Positions 10,921 through 23,577 of a DNA stretch of 64,000 bases are shown piece after piece (positions within the stretch are counted from its first letter, which is position 1; the number at the start of each line of letters is the position of its first letter). Location of the stretch: NCBI GenBank assembly GCA_021234155.1, contig JAJEKV010000010.1, forward strand, positions 20,732,833-20,796,832, given 5' to 3'. The DNA is from Isoetes taiwanensis (taxonomy: Eukaryota > Streptophyta > Lycopodiopsida > Isoetales > Isoetaceae). Under the pieces are notes generated by a model that saw only the letters and a list, made by a program, of their open reading frames with translations, was not told where the DNA came from and searched no databases. A program made the position numbers and the translations under genes.

Positions 10921-11334
10921 TCGAACCTCGTAAAAGTGCAATAATAAACTTCTGTCACGTGTGGGCCATGCCCTCCATGACGTGGCAGTGCGGGTTGCTG
11001 ACATGGCCACGCTTTCAGCCTCTGAGGAGGCGCCACGTGGCCATGACAAGATATGAAAGGTTAGGTTATATGTTTATATATGTTACCTTATATATTTAAT
11101 ATGGTTTCAATGGTTGAATAGTTTCAATGGTTATATATGGTTACAATGTTTACATATGGTTTAGAATGAGTATGGTTGTATGGTTTAATATGGTTATATG
11201 ATTTTAGTTAATATGGTTGTATGATTTAATATGGTTATATTTAATATGTTTGTATGGTTTTATATGGTTCATATGGTCATATTTGTGGTGTTTGGGGCTA
11301 TATGGTTTTAATGTGAGCTTTTTCATTCAGGGAG

Positions 11335-14249
11335 CATGTGAGATGAGTAAAATGGAGCCAAGGAAGTCCAGCAGAGGCCATTGCCCTAGGCTCCAATGGA
11401 GGAAGAAGGGTTGCCTTTTGTTGCACCCTTGCAACCAGACGGTATTTGCAGAGGGCATAATAACTGCAGTTGATCCATTTGATAGTGTGAATGATGAGAG
11501 GTCGGGAGATGAACATCTTGGAGTTGGCATTGTGAAGCTTCTTATCGAAGTTGATACAATCATGTCCCGTGGAAGCTCTAGTGATTGCATTGTGTGCTCG
11601 GGGGCTCTTGGAGTCCCAAGCTTCGATTGAGATGGCCAATTAGATATATTACACACAAGAATGGTGATACTCTAGAATGCCCTCTTGAACTACACACCCC
11701 AAGGCCCACCCAAGGCCATGTGGAAGATTTGGTGGTCGATGAGCATCCTTTGATCACAAGGAAGAGACGCTATGTCTTTCATAAAAGGCAGCCAAGGGTG
11801 CCCAAGAGGCCTAGAAGTGACAAATATTTAGAAAGGATGGAAAGTATGGCACCAACCGGAGAAAACACGGAGGCAATTAGGGGACAAGAGTGTTGCAACC
11901 TAGATTGCACAAAGTCTGCATTACAATGTGGATGACCTCGTGCAGATAAGGTCCCAATACATTGGACAGCTTCAAAAAGATAGGATTAATTTCATTTACT
12001 CCTTGTGTAGGAATTCCAGCTATGATGAAAACACAGGACGGCTACTATATCAATTGAGGGGCATGAAGGTATGTATGAGAGCATTGAGATGGATTCTTGG
12101 GGTGAGCAAGTCTTCATTTTACAGATACTGGGAGCAGGTTAGAAAGGGCACGTTTGTTCCAACATGGTAATGCACTCACTTTGAAACCTAGAGCAAATAC
12201 TCTCAAGGCCATTGCAGTCTTCGAGAGCTTTGTGAGATACATGTCGCAATCTATGCCCCACAAGTCGAAGGTGAACGAGCACGGTGTGCGAGTGGTGCAA
12301 AGAGTGTTGCCACAACACTATATCCAAAAGGAGTGCCTTAAGGAGGTCAACTCCATCCTGGAAACTACTGGAGGTAGGCCTCCTTCTCAATCACATTTCA
12401 GCAAGTTATGGAGCACTCACTTCTCAGACGTGAGTGTCCTACAACACATGCCATTCTCAAAGTGCAACACTTGCATTCAACTCAAGGATACACTTGCATC
12501 AACTGCAATAGAGAAAGAAAGAATGGCAATTAGGGAGCAATTTGCAGATCACCAAAGGGACCAAATATCATGTAGACAGTTGTATTGGCAGTGGAGAACA
12601 TTTTCTGAGATGCAGCCAGACAAATTTTTGTGTATAATTCATGATAAGATGGACCAACACAAGACTTTCTTGCCAAAGCTAGATCCTTTACCCAAGCGTT
12701 GTCAAAACGCTTTTGAAAGTAAGTCCGGCGGGTGTATTAACATATGGTCATGGAACTGGAACATATGGTCATTTTGTGCTTGATCTATGGAGAGATGATC
12801 CAAACTTCCATGTGAGCTCTATTTTCAAGTGCCCGAGAACACTAGAGAAAGGATCGATAGAAGGGAGGAGGTATTCCCCTTGAAAGACCCATTTTGAGGC
12901 TTTGATGGATGATCAACCGCTTTGTTACCAAAGGCGGATAAAAAGCTCACATCCAAGGTGTCTAGTGAATCAAGGAGGACTTGGGATGATTTCCCCTTAC
13001 TTGAGAAATCACCGCCGAGGAGCTATGTGTTCGGTTGGACAACCGTTGGAAAGAAAACAAGAATAGATGGATGTTTGGGGCTATGTCATACTTGGCAAGC
13101 CAGGGGAGTATTCAAAGTTGTGAAAGTGGGATTCATGATGGTTGGGCATACGCATGATGATATAGATGGATTCTTTGGAACTTTCTCCACCAAGCTCAAG
13201 AGAGAAAAACGTGACCACTCTCCCCGAACTAATGAATGTGTTTGAGAGTCGCATTGACCCCAACCCAATGGCTTTCTTGATGGATGAGGTTGCGATTGGA
13301 AATCATTTGTAGAAGGATACTTGCTAGATGGTAAGGACCAGTTGACAGGACACACAAAGCCACTTTAGTTCAAGTTTTGGGTTAGGGATGGAATACCAAT
13401 CATGCAATATAAGTGGAGACCAGGTGACAAGTTGTGGATGCCTGTACAAGGTATCGAGTTGTGGCAAAGGGGTGCTGCTGGTGAAGTTCTCATTCCTAAA
13501 AGGCAGCCAAAACCACTACCTCCCTTCAAGACAGGTCAAAGACTCTAGCCAACCGGTGAAGGGCATCAAGGATTACATAACGCACTCTGGGATGATGTTC
13601 GAAATGGAAAGCACACCTCCACTCTTAAGAAAAATCAAATGGACTCCCTAATCAAGTACTGGGAGAAAGTTGTGACATGCTTAGAAACTGAACAGCCATG
13701 TGGAAGGGAGCTAAGAGACGGGTTCTTGCCAGAGTCAAGATGGGAGGGTTCTCAAGGTGCAAGCACGTCTAAGAATGCTCACTTGGGTCCCAACAAGGGT
13801 TCCAAGTGGTTTGTGGGAAGTAAGGCCTCAAAGCCGAAGTGGTTTGATCTTCCTGAGTGGGATCCCTTTGAGGACATCAAGGAAGGATACTTTGTGCTAG
13901 TAAGGCCTGATGATGAGGACTGTCCAATATGGTTAGGGGTGGCACTCTCTGATGCAACCACCACTATGCCTGATGGAGAGGAGTTGCGTCCTGGATTCCA
14001 AATTCAATATTGGGAGCCCATTGGGAGACACAAGAAGGGCAACTTGAAGGAGCAATACAATCATTTGGCTTTGGGAAGAAGTGGAGGGCAAATTATGCTG
14101 ACCCTCAAAGGAGGGAATTGTTGGAGTGTGTGGTATGGTCATATCCAAGTTCTCACGTTGCAAAGGACAACACACACAAGATCCCAAGAAGGGAGATGGA
14201 CAAGGCCATGAGCAACCTCCATGCTATATCATTGTATGAGGGTACATAA
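11335..14249 (+). pseudogene. DUF7869-type transposase-like gene, degenerate
   Basis: Successive plus-strand reading frames together resemble one long gene. The first part (11,343-11,660) follows a CATTCAG acceptor and has F-A-E-G-I-I-T-A-V-D-P and later R-W-P-I-R-Y-I, like a DUF8039-type domain. Next come a C-C-N-L-D-C segment (11,900), a helical region, K-C-N-T-C (12,460), I-I-H-D-K-M-D-Q-H (12,635) and the DUF7869 signature V-G-H-T-H-D-D-I-D-G-F-F (13,142). The C-terminal part (13,639-14,211) reads E-G-Y-F-V-L-V-R-P. Frames change near 11,600, 11,915, 12,150, 12,750 and 13,215 and there are in-frame stops. The family is widespread in eukaryotes and suspected to be transposase-derived; the function is unproven. 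A divergent copy is at 58.3-60.8 kb. Confidence 0.6.
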
Positions 14250-15660
14250 TATTGAGAAGTTTGAAAACTTTCTCAACTAGTGGTTTGTAAAATTTATGAG
14301 GAAAACAAGTAACCCAATTCTATGTGTGTCATGTGTAATTCTATTCAAGCAATCAATTCAGAAATTTCTTTTATGGTGTGTGAGTCCCATTTTCAGTCCG
14401 AGTCCCAAAATTCAAGATTTGTCCCACTTTAATTAAATACGACTTAATAGTCATCAAAAAAAAGTTAAACAAGCATCGAGGACGCTCATATTAGGGCTGT
14501 AATAGGGTTTGAAGAATCGACCAGGGCGGCAGCAATCGGGTTTGAAGAATCGACCATAGCAGATTATGGCAGCATTAGGGTTGAATATGCGAGAATGGCA
14601 GCTGGAGTCGAAGGCCATATGCAATGCTAATCTAACTGCTGAACATGATCTGAATGCAATGAAATTAACAGAATGCATGCTTGATTTTGCAACAAGGTTC
14701 CGGAATTGGCCAAAGCTCCCTGTATTTACATAAGACGGTTTCTTTTTCCACAGATGTAGGTGAGGCACATGAACTTTGAAAGGAACTGGAAGATCTACAG
14801 CATCTGGTGAGATATAGGTTAGGAAAATGATCTTAGAAAAGAACTGAAAGATCTGGCTATGGCAGCGCAGATTCTGGCGTTTGACGAGGTAAACTCATGG
14901 CCTGGTAGGGCGAGCTTAGAGGCGAATCGAACTGTGGTTTTGCTAGATATTCAAAATAAATCATGTCAGCATGCTACGTATTACAAGTAGGTTCTGGAAT
15001 TGTTAGATAAAACAGTCTCCTTTGTTAGAGCAATAGCAAATCTGAAATCTACCAATCCAATTTGATACCAATAACATGAACATCTGCTATCAAATATCTA
15101 GCACAAAAAATAGGGAAAGACAATAAGCCTTACATGAACTTTGTACAATGTTAAAAAGAATGAGAAATGAATATCTGTAAAACAGAATCAAGAATGAATG
15201 AGGAATGAATGCTTCTTCGCCATAATGCTAGATATTCATGTTACATCCAAATATGAATATCTAGAATAAAACAAGAAACATTGTTATCAAAGAAGACGTC
15301 AATATCTGGCATACCAAATAATCTGTTGAGTGAACGGATCTACAACAACACCACCAAAACTTTCCAGAGAAAAGAACTTTTCTTGTTTCATGCATATGAA
15401 TGAAGAGCTCAGAATAGCAACCGTTAGATTATTGAAGGTAATCCAGATCAACGCTCCAAAAAAGCCACACTCTAGAAATACTATTTAATATGGCCCAACG
15501 AATACAACACTAAAATCATAGGAAAACCATGCCAAAAAGCATACAAAATTACAAAAAAAAAACCCCTGTTATAATGCTAGATATTTGTGAGCAATCAATT
15601 GAAAAAGAGCGTTCCATGGAAGTAGTAGTAATAGAAGAGGAGGATGAACCTCTAGGCTTG
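14250..15660. other. Noncoding stretch with small repeats
   Basis: No convincing gene. A GGGTTTGAAGAATCGACCA motif occurs twice 33 bp apart (14,505 and 14,538). A perfect 11-bp inverted repeat (TAGATATTCAT / ATGAATATCTA, 12-base loop) lies at 15,229-15,262. ATCTAG/TAGATATT words recur from 14,945 to 15,585, suggesting an old MITE-rich region. Confidence 0.4.
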
Positions 15661-15722
15661 TTTTTTTTTTTTTTTTTTTTTTTTGAGGGAATGAAGCTTT
15701 TTAATCATAATTATGGAGAATA
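15661..15722 (-). mobile_element. Retroposon 3' tail (poly-T on plus strand)
   Basis: A run of more than 20 T is followed by GAGGGAATGAAGCTTTTTAA, which on the minus strand reads as a plant LINE/SINE-like 3' end with a poly(A) tail. The extent and target duplication were not determined. Confidence 0.35.
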
Positions 15723-16043
15723 AGTACAAAATAAGGGTATTGCATGACAATTGATGTCAGCAACATTTAGAAGTAGCAATTGGACTTAAGAAAAGCCCAT
15801 ATAAAACATAAGGTTCGACCAATAATAACATAGTTTAGGACAGGAACAACTATATAATACTGTTCAGATAAATTTAAGAACATAATATCCTGCAAGTATG
15901 AAAAAGATGTTGCTGTCCAGGACAACAGCATTTTCTGGAGTAGCATAAGCTGTAATCATTCTACTGATGAAGCCAACAACATTTCATGTAGATTCCTTGA
16001 GCCAGTAATCTGCAAAAAGAGCTAATGAAAAGTGAAGCAGATA

Positions 16044-16695
16044 TCAGAAATTATAAGTGTCAATATAGTGAAAGTGGTCCCTGAACTGAGGAAACAGAAT
16101 TGGTGCAAAATTCTTCCCCCAGTCAACAATCTCAAGCAGCCTGTTCGAGTTACATGTGGAATACAGATGGATTAGAGTGCCATAGCAGTCTGCTCTACCT
16201 CTATGATAGTAATAACACTCCCTATAGAATTCAAATTGCCTATCTGTCATGTCCATACTGTTGGCATTCATGAACCACCACAGCACATACATAAGCTGAG
16301 TTTCCCTGCAGAATTCCTTTGCCCACTCAACCTCCCGCCTGGGGATCTCATTAATGTTCTCACACAGCTTCCCCTTGGCATGACCTGTCCAAAAACTGTA
16401 ATCGACCTGTGTTTGCACCTGATCCTGCACCCTTTGCTGCTCTGACAGTGGCTGGCCAATATACTTTGATGCTTCAATATCATCAAATTGCAGATCAAGC
16501 TTGTACTTGCAATTTCAGAGATAATCTAGCAAGATCAGACTCAGTGTTAGTAATGTCTTCATGACAGTTCAGTTTAAATAAATTAAAATAACCAACAAAT
16601 TGTCTAAAAGAATTCCAATGCTGGTCAAAATGTGCATCATCATATTTATTTCTTTGAGCAGTTGTTGTAAGCTGTATATCAAATATAACCTGCAA
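16044..16695 (-). CDS. Unrecognised protein, partial or broken
   Basis: A minus-strand frame at 16,044-16,430 gives up to 128 aa rich in aromatic residues and Cys (Q-L-M-Y-V-L-W-W-F-M, Y-Y-Y-H-R-G-R). It stays open upstream to about 16,510. A second frame at 16,495-16,695 lies immediately upstream in another phase, so either a short intron or a frameshift links them. The composition looks like a real helical protein rather than random translation, but I recognise no family. It could be part of a transposable element. Flanking sequence gives no operon or domain clue. Confidence 0.3.
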
Positions 16696-18001
16696 TTTTA
16701 TCCAGAAAGTAGCCAGGTTGTGACCACCATGTAAGCATCTATTCCTGTGTTTCCATATGTTCCATAGAGCAATAAAGCATATATTGTAAGAGCATTATTA
16801 TTCATCATAAAATCCAGAATTGTATAATGCAGTTTGCTTTTTTGTGTTAGGATGAAACTGTTTGATCAATCTGGCTGTGAATATTTTGCCTAATATGACA
16901 ACAAGGAAGCACAATACTAAGTACAAGCTAGATTCTTCATAGTAGGAATATCCAATATACATTAAACACTGTAATAAGCTTGTTTTAGCTTCTGCACAAC
17001 ATTGCACTAGAATGGCAGATCGCAATTCAATCTTTGGGCACCCCCAATTGAGGAATTTGTAGCTTCGAATCGGAGATCTTAGAATTTAATGCCATGTAAA
17101 AAAGCAAGAAGAGCGAGATTGTCTGCAAGAAGAAATGAAGAGAGAAAAATTGAAAGGACAAACCCAGGCCCTGTGAATGCAGAGCAAAAGCCCAGAAGAA
17201 CAGGGTATCTAGTCCAAATCATTCATGGTAGATTTGATGCATTAACAGTTCCAAGCATTGCTAGGATGTGAAGCTGCAAGAAAAATACTCACCGAATGAA
17301 GCATCCTCTAGCTTTAGTTTTAGTATATATGGTAAGCAGGCAGATCGAAAGGTAGCATCTAAAAAATGGGTATGGGATTTTTTTGCCAGTCCATTGACAC
17401 AAATAGGCTGCAAACCATAGCCTATACTAGAAAAAGGTCCCGTTTCCCTCAAACCTCATGGCAAAACGGCCTTTAAGAATACTCCTGTACACGCCAAAAT
17501 AAAGAAACCCCAATTTCGTGGAAAAAAATGCTGAGCACCGACACTAACCTCATATCGGCCTGCAAATCTTCGAATCTTCACAAACACTGGAAAAATGCTC
17601 TTAAGCATCAAACTACAAAGGGTAGGACTTGGTAAAAGATGTGTGAAAATAGGGCATGGTTAACATGAGAAATAATGGAATTCGTTTTGGCTAAAAAACA
17701 CTAACGAATTTTACAGGAAATTTTGGACGAATTTTTTTACGGCAAATGAAATGCTGGCTTTTCTGAGAGTGATGAAGCACAACAGCGAACATCGTGATGA
17801 TTTGGCAAGATCACAGATGGATGCAACTGCCTGTTAAGGTATGATCCGAAACTTTCTAGAACTGTCGGTACTAAGGGTAGATGCCAATAAGTCTATAAAA
17901 GATAGAGTAGACAGCCGTGTATCTCATTTCATCCATGATGCAGTAGGATTAGATCCATGTTTAGGCCTCTTAGCCGAACCATGGCAAGATAGAAAGGGGA
18001 T

Positions 18002-18340
18002 TTGAATCATGCCACACGAAAAAGAATTGCTGAGGGAAAAAAGAGTGCCGGTTCCAGCAAGAAGATCTACCAATATCATAAATCAGTGAGGGATCCGGTC
18101 TTAATAGCTTGCCAGAGTGAGAAGACTGCCAGAGATGATTTGAGCAGTGGCAAATGCATGGTGCAGGCAGCAGAAGGGGTAGAAATACCTAAATCTTGCA
18201 AGGAGGTTAATGCTCAAGAGGTTGGGGAGGCCTCCACAGATGAAGCATGCCTGATCATCTACAAAAATGATGAAGCTACCAGATCTGAAGAAAGCACCAA
18301 GGAGAAGCCCATGGGCAACACACGAAATTCTAAGGTTTGA
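18002..18340 (+). CDS. Weak ORF, possible exon
   Basis: An open frame of about 112 aa rich in K, E, S and D with no in-frame ATG at its beginning. It ends in A-R-N-S-K followed by GTTTGA, a possible but poor donor. The low-complexity charged composition resembles the first exon of the retroelement at 20.2 kb, but no residue-level match was seen. It may be a remnant or chance. Confidence 0.2.
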   Translation: MNHATRKRIAEGKKSAGSSKKIYQYHKSVRDPVLIACQSEKTARDDLSSGKCMVQAAEGVEIPKSCKEVNAQEVGEASTDEACLIIYKNDEATRSEESTKEKPMGNTRNSKV

Positions 18341-19523
18341 TAATTGTTGTAAGAAAAAGGGTGATAGATAGCTTAAACTAGAGATCCATATTTTTATTAA
18401 ATGGGGTGTCCAATCTATAAATTACGAAAATCTCTTACTGATTTAAAGAACATCTATGAAACATAGGATTTAGCAGTTTATTCTTTGTGATTTTTATCTG
18501 CTTAATGTGTGATGCTGGAAATAATCTCTATCATAGTGTGGCAGCAATTTTATAAGTATGTTACCAGATAACTAGGGAAATAATTATGCAAGTTCGATTG
18601 CATTTTCTGACCTTCTGAAAATCTGGACAGGAGTACACTAGGTGGTTATAGTAATTATCCAGTATGAAGAAATGTTGTCTAAGTTTCCAAACTGTTTATT
18701 TAAGCAGCTACTGATTATAGATTTAGCTTGCCTTGGTTTGGGAACATTTTGAAATTCTTTTTGTGGCTTTGCAGCGAGAATATTAGCAGGGTGAAATGGG
18801 ATAACCTCAAGGAAACCCATGACACCTGCTACCCAGTGCATGACAACCATGACTAATGCTTGTTTTTTGCTCTTGTGGTGCAGGTAACAGGTTTCCTTGC
18901 TCTCTGTTTGATATTTTCTTATGAAGTGAAGGAAGATCTAAGTGGTTCCAAGTTCTGGAGTTGATGTATATCAAGGATATTCTGAGTTTATAGCTTAAAT
19001 TCTTGTATTTTTACACGAAGATCTGGTAAATATTCTGAAACTATTTAATGTAGTTCTGGCTATTAGGGATTAGTCTATCCATACGACAAGGGATGCAAAA
19101 ATGTATCTCTATCTTTTGATCCTAGCTGGAATTTTGTACATGAACTTAGCCTGATCATAAAATGTATTTATGAATAAGATGGTTTTATAATTATGCCTAA
19201 ATGTTTTAGGCAATTTTGTATGATTGTATGGGAAGTGTCTTAGAGTTCTGACTCTTTCAATATTCGAATATATTAATGGTCCCTTGTAGATCTTAAATAA
19301 GATATCCTTACTGGATTTTTTTTGACATATGTCTTTCTATTTCATGTTGTACATGTTATTATGGATGGTAGAATTTGAAAATGGTTTTGATTTTGAAATC
19401 TGAAAGAAACCAGGTCTATGGCCTGAACATAAGTTGGCCTTCTTATGTTTAGGACTGTTAATTGAAACTGTCTTTGTTTAGGCAGTTTGTAATTGTTCTA
19501 GTTGTCTAGAACAGTTTAAAAGG
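18341..19523. other. AT-rich stretch without a gene
   Basis: No supported coding region, RNA gene or repeat was found between the weak ORF and the start of the retroelement at 19,524. Confidence 0.5.
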
Positions 19524-21944
19524 TTTTTTTTTTTTTTTTAATTAAGTAAATACCTAGTTATGCACTAGGAAAAATTGTAGTATAAGATAAAGTTAAAAAC
19601 CAGGGTGACCATAGGTTTTCACCCCACTAAAGCTAAAGGAAAAAAAGTAAGACGATAAGTATAAAAATAGAAAGGGAGATGGCTTTAACACCTTAGCAGT
19701 AGTTGAAGCTTGTTTTACTCATATAAACTGCATTTTTAAGGAAGGAACAAATATTTGGTACAAAGATTAAATAGCATAAACATATCTAGGACAGTGTCCC
19801 AGTATAAAGTAAATATAAGGGCAATATGAGATTAAAGAACACCATATTAATCGTATCGTATGACTAAGGGAATATACGGGAAATGAAAAACAAATACAAG
19901 TAAGGAAAAAACCATTACCTAAGTTAGTAACAGGGCTGCATGAAATCGAGGAGCAGTTAAGAGAAATCCGGCGCCACCTAACTCAAGCTACAGATTGGGA
20001 TGTCTGGCAGCTACACTGGTAACCACATGCCGAAAACCTGAATGTGCAGTCTGGCACCAAGGCAAAAGGTAAGCAAAATCGTCCTTTGGAGATTATGCTT
20101 TAGGGAAATGTAGGTCAAAACCTAAGATTTAAGCATGAGCATATGGCTGTAAAGTAAGACATTCGGCACATTCGGCACATGGCAAAGCACAGGCAAACGT
20201 TATTGAAGGAGTGGTATTAAAACCATAAGATCCCCATTTAGAATGGAAGGTGAATTCGATTCAGACGGCCGCCCTTGTGGCTCCAGTTCAGAAGAAGAGT
20301 TTCTTGAGGAAAAGTGGTTGGAGCAAGAATTCCAAGCTTGTTTATCTGTATCTGATCATACTCAGATGTCCAATAGGATGGAAGACCAGAAAAAAGAAGC
20401 TAACCTTAAGAGGGATGCAAGCCATACTAAAGGATCGTTTGCAAACAAGAAAGGAAACTATGGAGGCAAGACAGCATACAACAACAGTTCATGTTCTAAT
20501 GACAAAAGTGAAGCCAGCATCCCTGAAACACAGCATGCTGAAGAATGCAATTCAGACCAAGACGAAATTAAGGTACATTTAGGTCTTATGTAGACAATAA
20601 AAAGTGATAAGCTGATTTAGGATGCACAAAATGACATTGAGACTTCCAATAGCAGGTTTGAAATCATTATATGAACCATCATTTACATTTTATGAATGAT
20701 AAATTACAGATCTACTGTATTGAACTAACAGGGCAGAAGGATACAAGGGCTGATCGGTTATAAACCGAGAGGCTCCATTGTACCTTTTGGCCCTTCAATC
20801 TTTACCATTTTCATGCTAAAGTTTTGTTGATTGGCTGCAGGTACCGGACCTCTCCTGCCCTTGTCTTTTTTCTTGCTTTCTGTTGGATGGATGTAGTGGA
20901 TCTGGAACCGGATTTGAGCAAATTTTTGGAAGATATACAAGCTGAAGATGCACTTTGTGTTAAAAACTGTATCATGCTCTTCCCAGTATTAAAAACAGGT
21001 TTTATAAACTTAGTTTTACTGTGATAAACATATGAAAATGAAGCTATATCCGAAATAGAGGTAACTACTTGGCTTTTTGCGTTTAATTAAAGCATGGTTG
21101 CTGGCATCCAAAGTGGGAAAACTGAGATACAATACTTAGTATTTTGACTGTATGTTCACGTTTATTATATTCAATGGAAGTTTATGTTCTGAAATCTCAT
21201 TTATAGTGACCCTAAATGTCTAGGAAATGGTCTGCATAAAGCACTGTTTAAAGAAAAGGCAGGATTAAAAGGCTATTAAAAGAAATATGGTAAAAGAAAT
21301 ACTAATCATGTAAAGGGTAGTTGACTGCAGCATGATTGCATATTCTTTAAGAAAAGTGCCCATATTTCCGGGATTCCCTGCAGAGATGTGTAGAACATGT
21401 TGAACCTGTGATAGGCTTCCTACTCACTATTGGCAGCAATAAACCACTATGATTAGACGTTTGTGGATGCTTTAAAAATATGTACCCGGTATTTAGCTAA
21501 CAATATAGTAATATCATGATTTCTGAGCATAGGCAGATCTCAATATAACTATTGCTGGCCCTGCCTTCCAATTTGGCTTTGCTACATTCTCCTGCCACCT
21601 TAGTATTAGATCACGTGGCTACAATCTGTATTTGTGTAATGAGTATGCATGAGCATTTAAATTAAATGATAGATATCGAATCCAGATTACATAGGCAGTT
21701 GGATTCATTGGTAAAGACCTAGATATCGAACTTTGGCTTAAAGGTTTAAAACACATGGGTTTGCATAGACATTGATGTACAAAAGATTATGGTTTATTGT
21801 ATAAGGATACAAAGATCAAAAGCTAAGGGATGTTAAGTACCAATGACTTACATGAAAATGAAGTCTGGATTGATAATACAACCCGTGGGATTGACCAGGG
21901 GTTGATGTCAGACCTAGGATCCTAGGTTTGGCTGGGTTTTTTTT
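19524..21944 (+). repeat. 5' terminal direct repeat (2.42 kb)
   Basis: Left copy of the direct repeat. It starts with T16 then AATTAAGTAAATACCTAG and ends with the palindrome CCTAGGATCCTAGG, GTTTGGCTGGG-like sequence and T8. It contains ORF1 exon 1 (20,243-20,572) and the 5' part of the intron. Promoter activity is expected upstream of 20,243; no TATA box was assigned with confidence. Confidence 0.85.
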
Positions 21945-23577
21945 AGAGACTTCAATTCCTTGGTACAACCTGGGAGACTTAACTCCTCTGGCTTTGATTA
22001 TACGTATCTGACAAACATGTGCATGTGCAGGAAGAAAACAAATATATTGAGGAAGTGGAATTTGAGGTCAATCCACCTACATGGAACAGTGAGTTAACAG
22101 AATTAGGATATGCTGCCAGCAAGATGGAATGTCCAAATAGAGCAGTGCAGACCATTCTCAGCTGCATTAAAAACATGGATGCGCATGAGCTTATACACGA
22201 AAAAGAGGCACTCCGAAAACCAGGTGAATATTCAGCAGTAGCGCAATGGGATGCAGTGAATGGATCAAGATATTTCCATATATTAACAAGGCAAAAAATG
22301 AAGAAGTTAGTGCGGTGATCAATAGCATCTATGAGACACTGCCAGAAAAAATATATCAATGGACGATGGAAGAGGATAAGTACAGAACAGAGTATTTAAA
22401 AGGGATGAATGCCCTCAAAACTGCAAACAATATCAAAGATGACAGCGGGAAAGAAAATACTATGCAATTTGCACAGGAAAGCAAAGAGGATGATCCTTTT
22501 GGAGACGCCTTACTCTCAGAACAAGACAAAGAGACGCTGAAACTTACAGCCAGCAGGTCTGAAAATAATGAGAGTGAATATCAATTTACTCTTAATAATT
22601 GTCTCCTGTATCCAATTATTCCTGAAAGGCTGGTCGAATGCCAAAGTATGTTGTACAACCAAGGAATATGGCGCTCCAAAAATTTCGGGGCTTTAGCACC
22701 GATCAGCAAAGAGGTCTGGATTATGCTTGGGGATATTACACCAGCCCAACTAGCTGCCACAAAAATAGCTGCTGAAAAAATGGAAAAGTTGGTGAAGAAG
22801 GACAAGATCAAAATAATGATAGATTGCAGGTTTTTTGATAAAACTTGCAGCAAGGAACCCTTCATCTATATTAGTCAAAAAAGCCATATGGCTTATCCTA
22901 CAGAGACACGGGACGATTTTTACCTGAAAAAGATATGGAGGACTATGTGCCCATATCTAAAGTGTGCATGTGAAAAGCCAAGAGGAGGCAATAAGGCTGG
23001 CAGAAACAAGGAAAATGGATGCAATGATAACATGACCTGGCTCGACCACGCCGTCTGGTATATGTTTAACAACCTGGATTCCTTATTTCCTAACATGTCT
23101 AGTGCTATGCAAATGTACTCTTTCAGAAACATGCTCAAGACCACTTTTAAGAAGGGCATTATGGCATATCTGTCCTATTTAGAAATCAGAGGGTCCCTAA
23201 TGGACATGGCCATATTTTTAGCAGCAGACCCCTGGGCCGACTTCATGGTTACAAAGCCAAGAAATAAAATGAATGACATATGTGAAAAAACTATCAAACC
23301 TATCAGCTTCATGAAGACTCCAAGGATTACATACAGCAACCATACCAGGTCAGCAAGGAAAACAAATACAAATACAAGCAGCAGCTCCCAGAGCAAAGTG
23401 GTGCAGCCTCCTAGACTCATTGTGGACCCAAGTACAGGCTTAGTCAAGCCATGTGAAAGTGCAACCGTGGAAAGTTTGAACACACCAGATCCTGTTGGGC
23501 ACTCAGTTACAAAAGGAGTAGCAAATATCGACCGAAAGGATATGACTGAAGGACAATCACTCAAATTCAACACCTGA
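20243..23577 (+). CDS. Retroelement ORF1, two exons, frameshifted
   Basis: Exon 1 (20,243-20,572) starts at an ATG (M-E-G-E-F-D-S-D-G) and ends at AAG|GTACAT. Exon 2 starts at 22,031 after TGCATGTGCAG and continues in the same phase with E-E-N-K-Y-I. The 1,458-bp intron crosses the junction between terminal repeat and internal region. Exon 1 encodes about 110 residues, acidic and Ser-rich. Exon 2 runs open to 22,318 in one frame and from about 22,228 to 23,577 in another, so a one-base shift has occurred in the overlap. The 443-residue downstream frame has a Cys-containing segment (C-P-Y-L-K-C-A-C) and a Ser/Thr-rich tail. No known domain was recognised; a nucleic-acid-binding ORF1 role is only inferred from position. 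Confidence 0.55.

Larger units (their letters stand above)
1..11045 (-). mobile_element. Large multigene block, copy A (partial)
   Basis: This span is the first of two related copies of a multigene block; the other lies at about 34.1-51.9 kb. The two share, in the same order and orientation, a minus-strand ParB-like gene, a small divergent plus-strand gene, a foldback-repeat array, a short minus-strand first exon and a common right end that closes with a GGCGCCACGTGG-like sequence and then runs into ATGGTT-rich DNA. Copy A is cut by the window start and by a 5-kb DNA transposon. Duplication of the whole block suggests a mobile element or a segmental duplication. No terminal inverted repeats were identified, so calling it a transposon is inference. 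Confidence 0.55.

Noticed and set aside
19524-21944. Ordinary LTR retrotransposon LTRs
   Set aside because: No TG...CA ends, primer binding site, protease, RNase H or integrase; RT is of another type.
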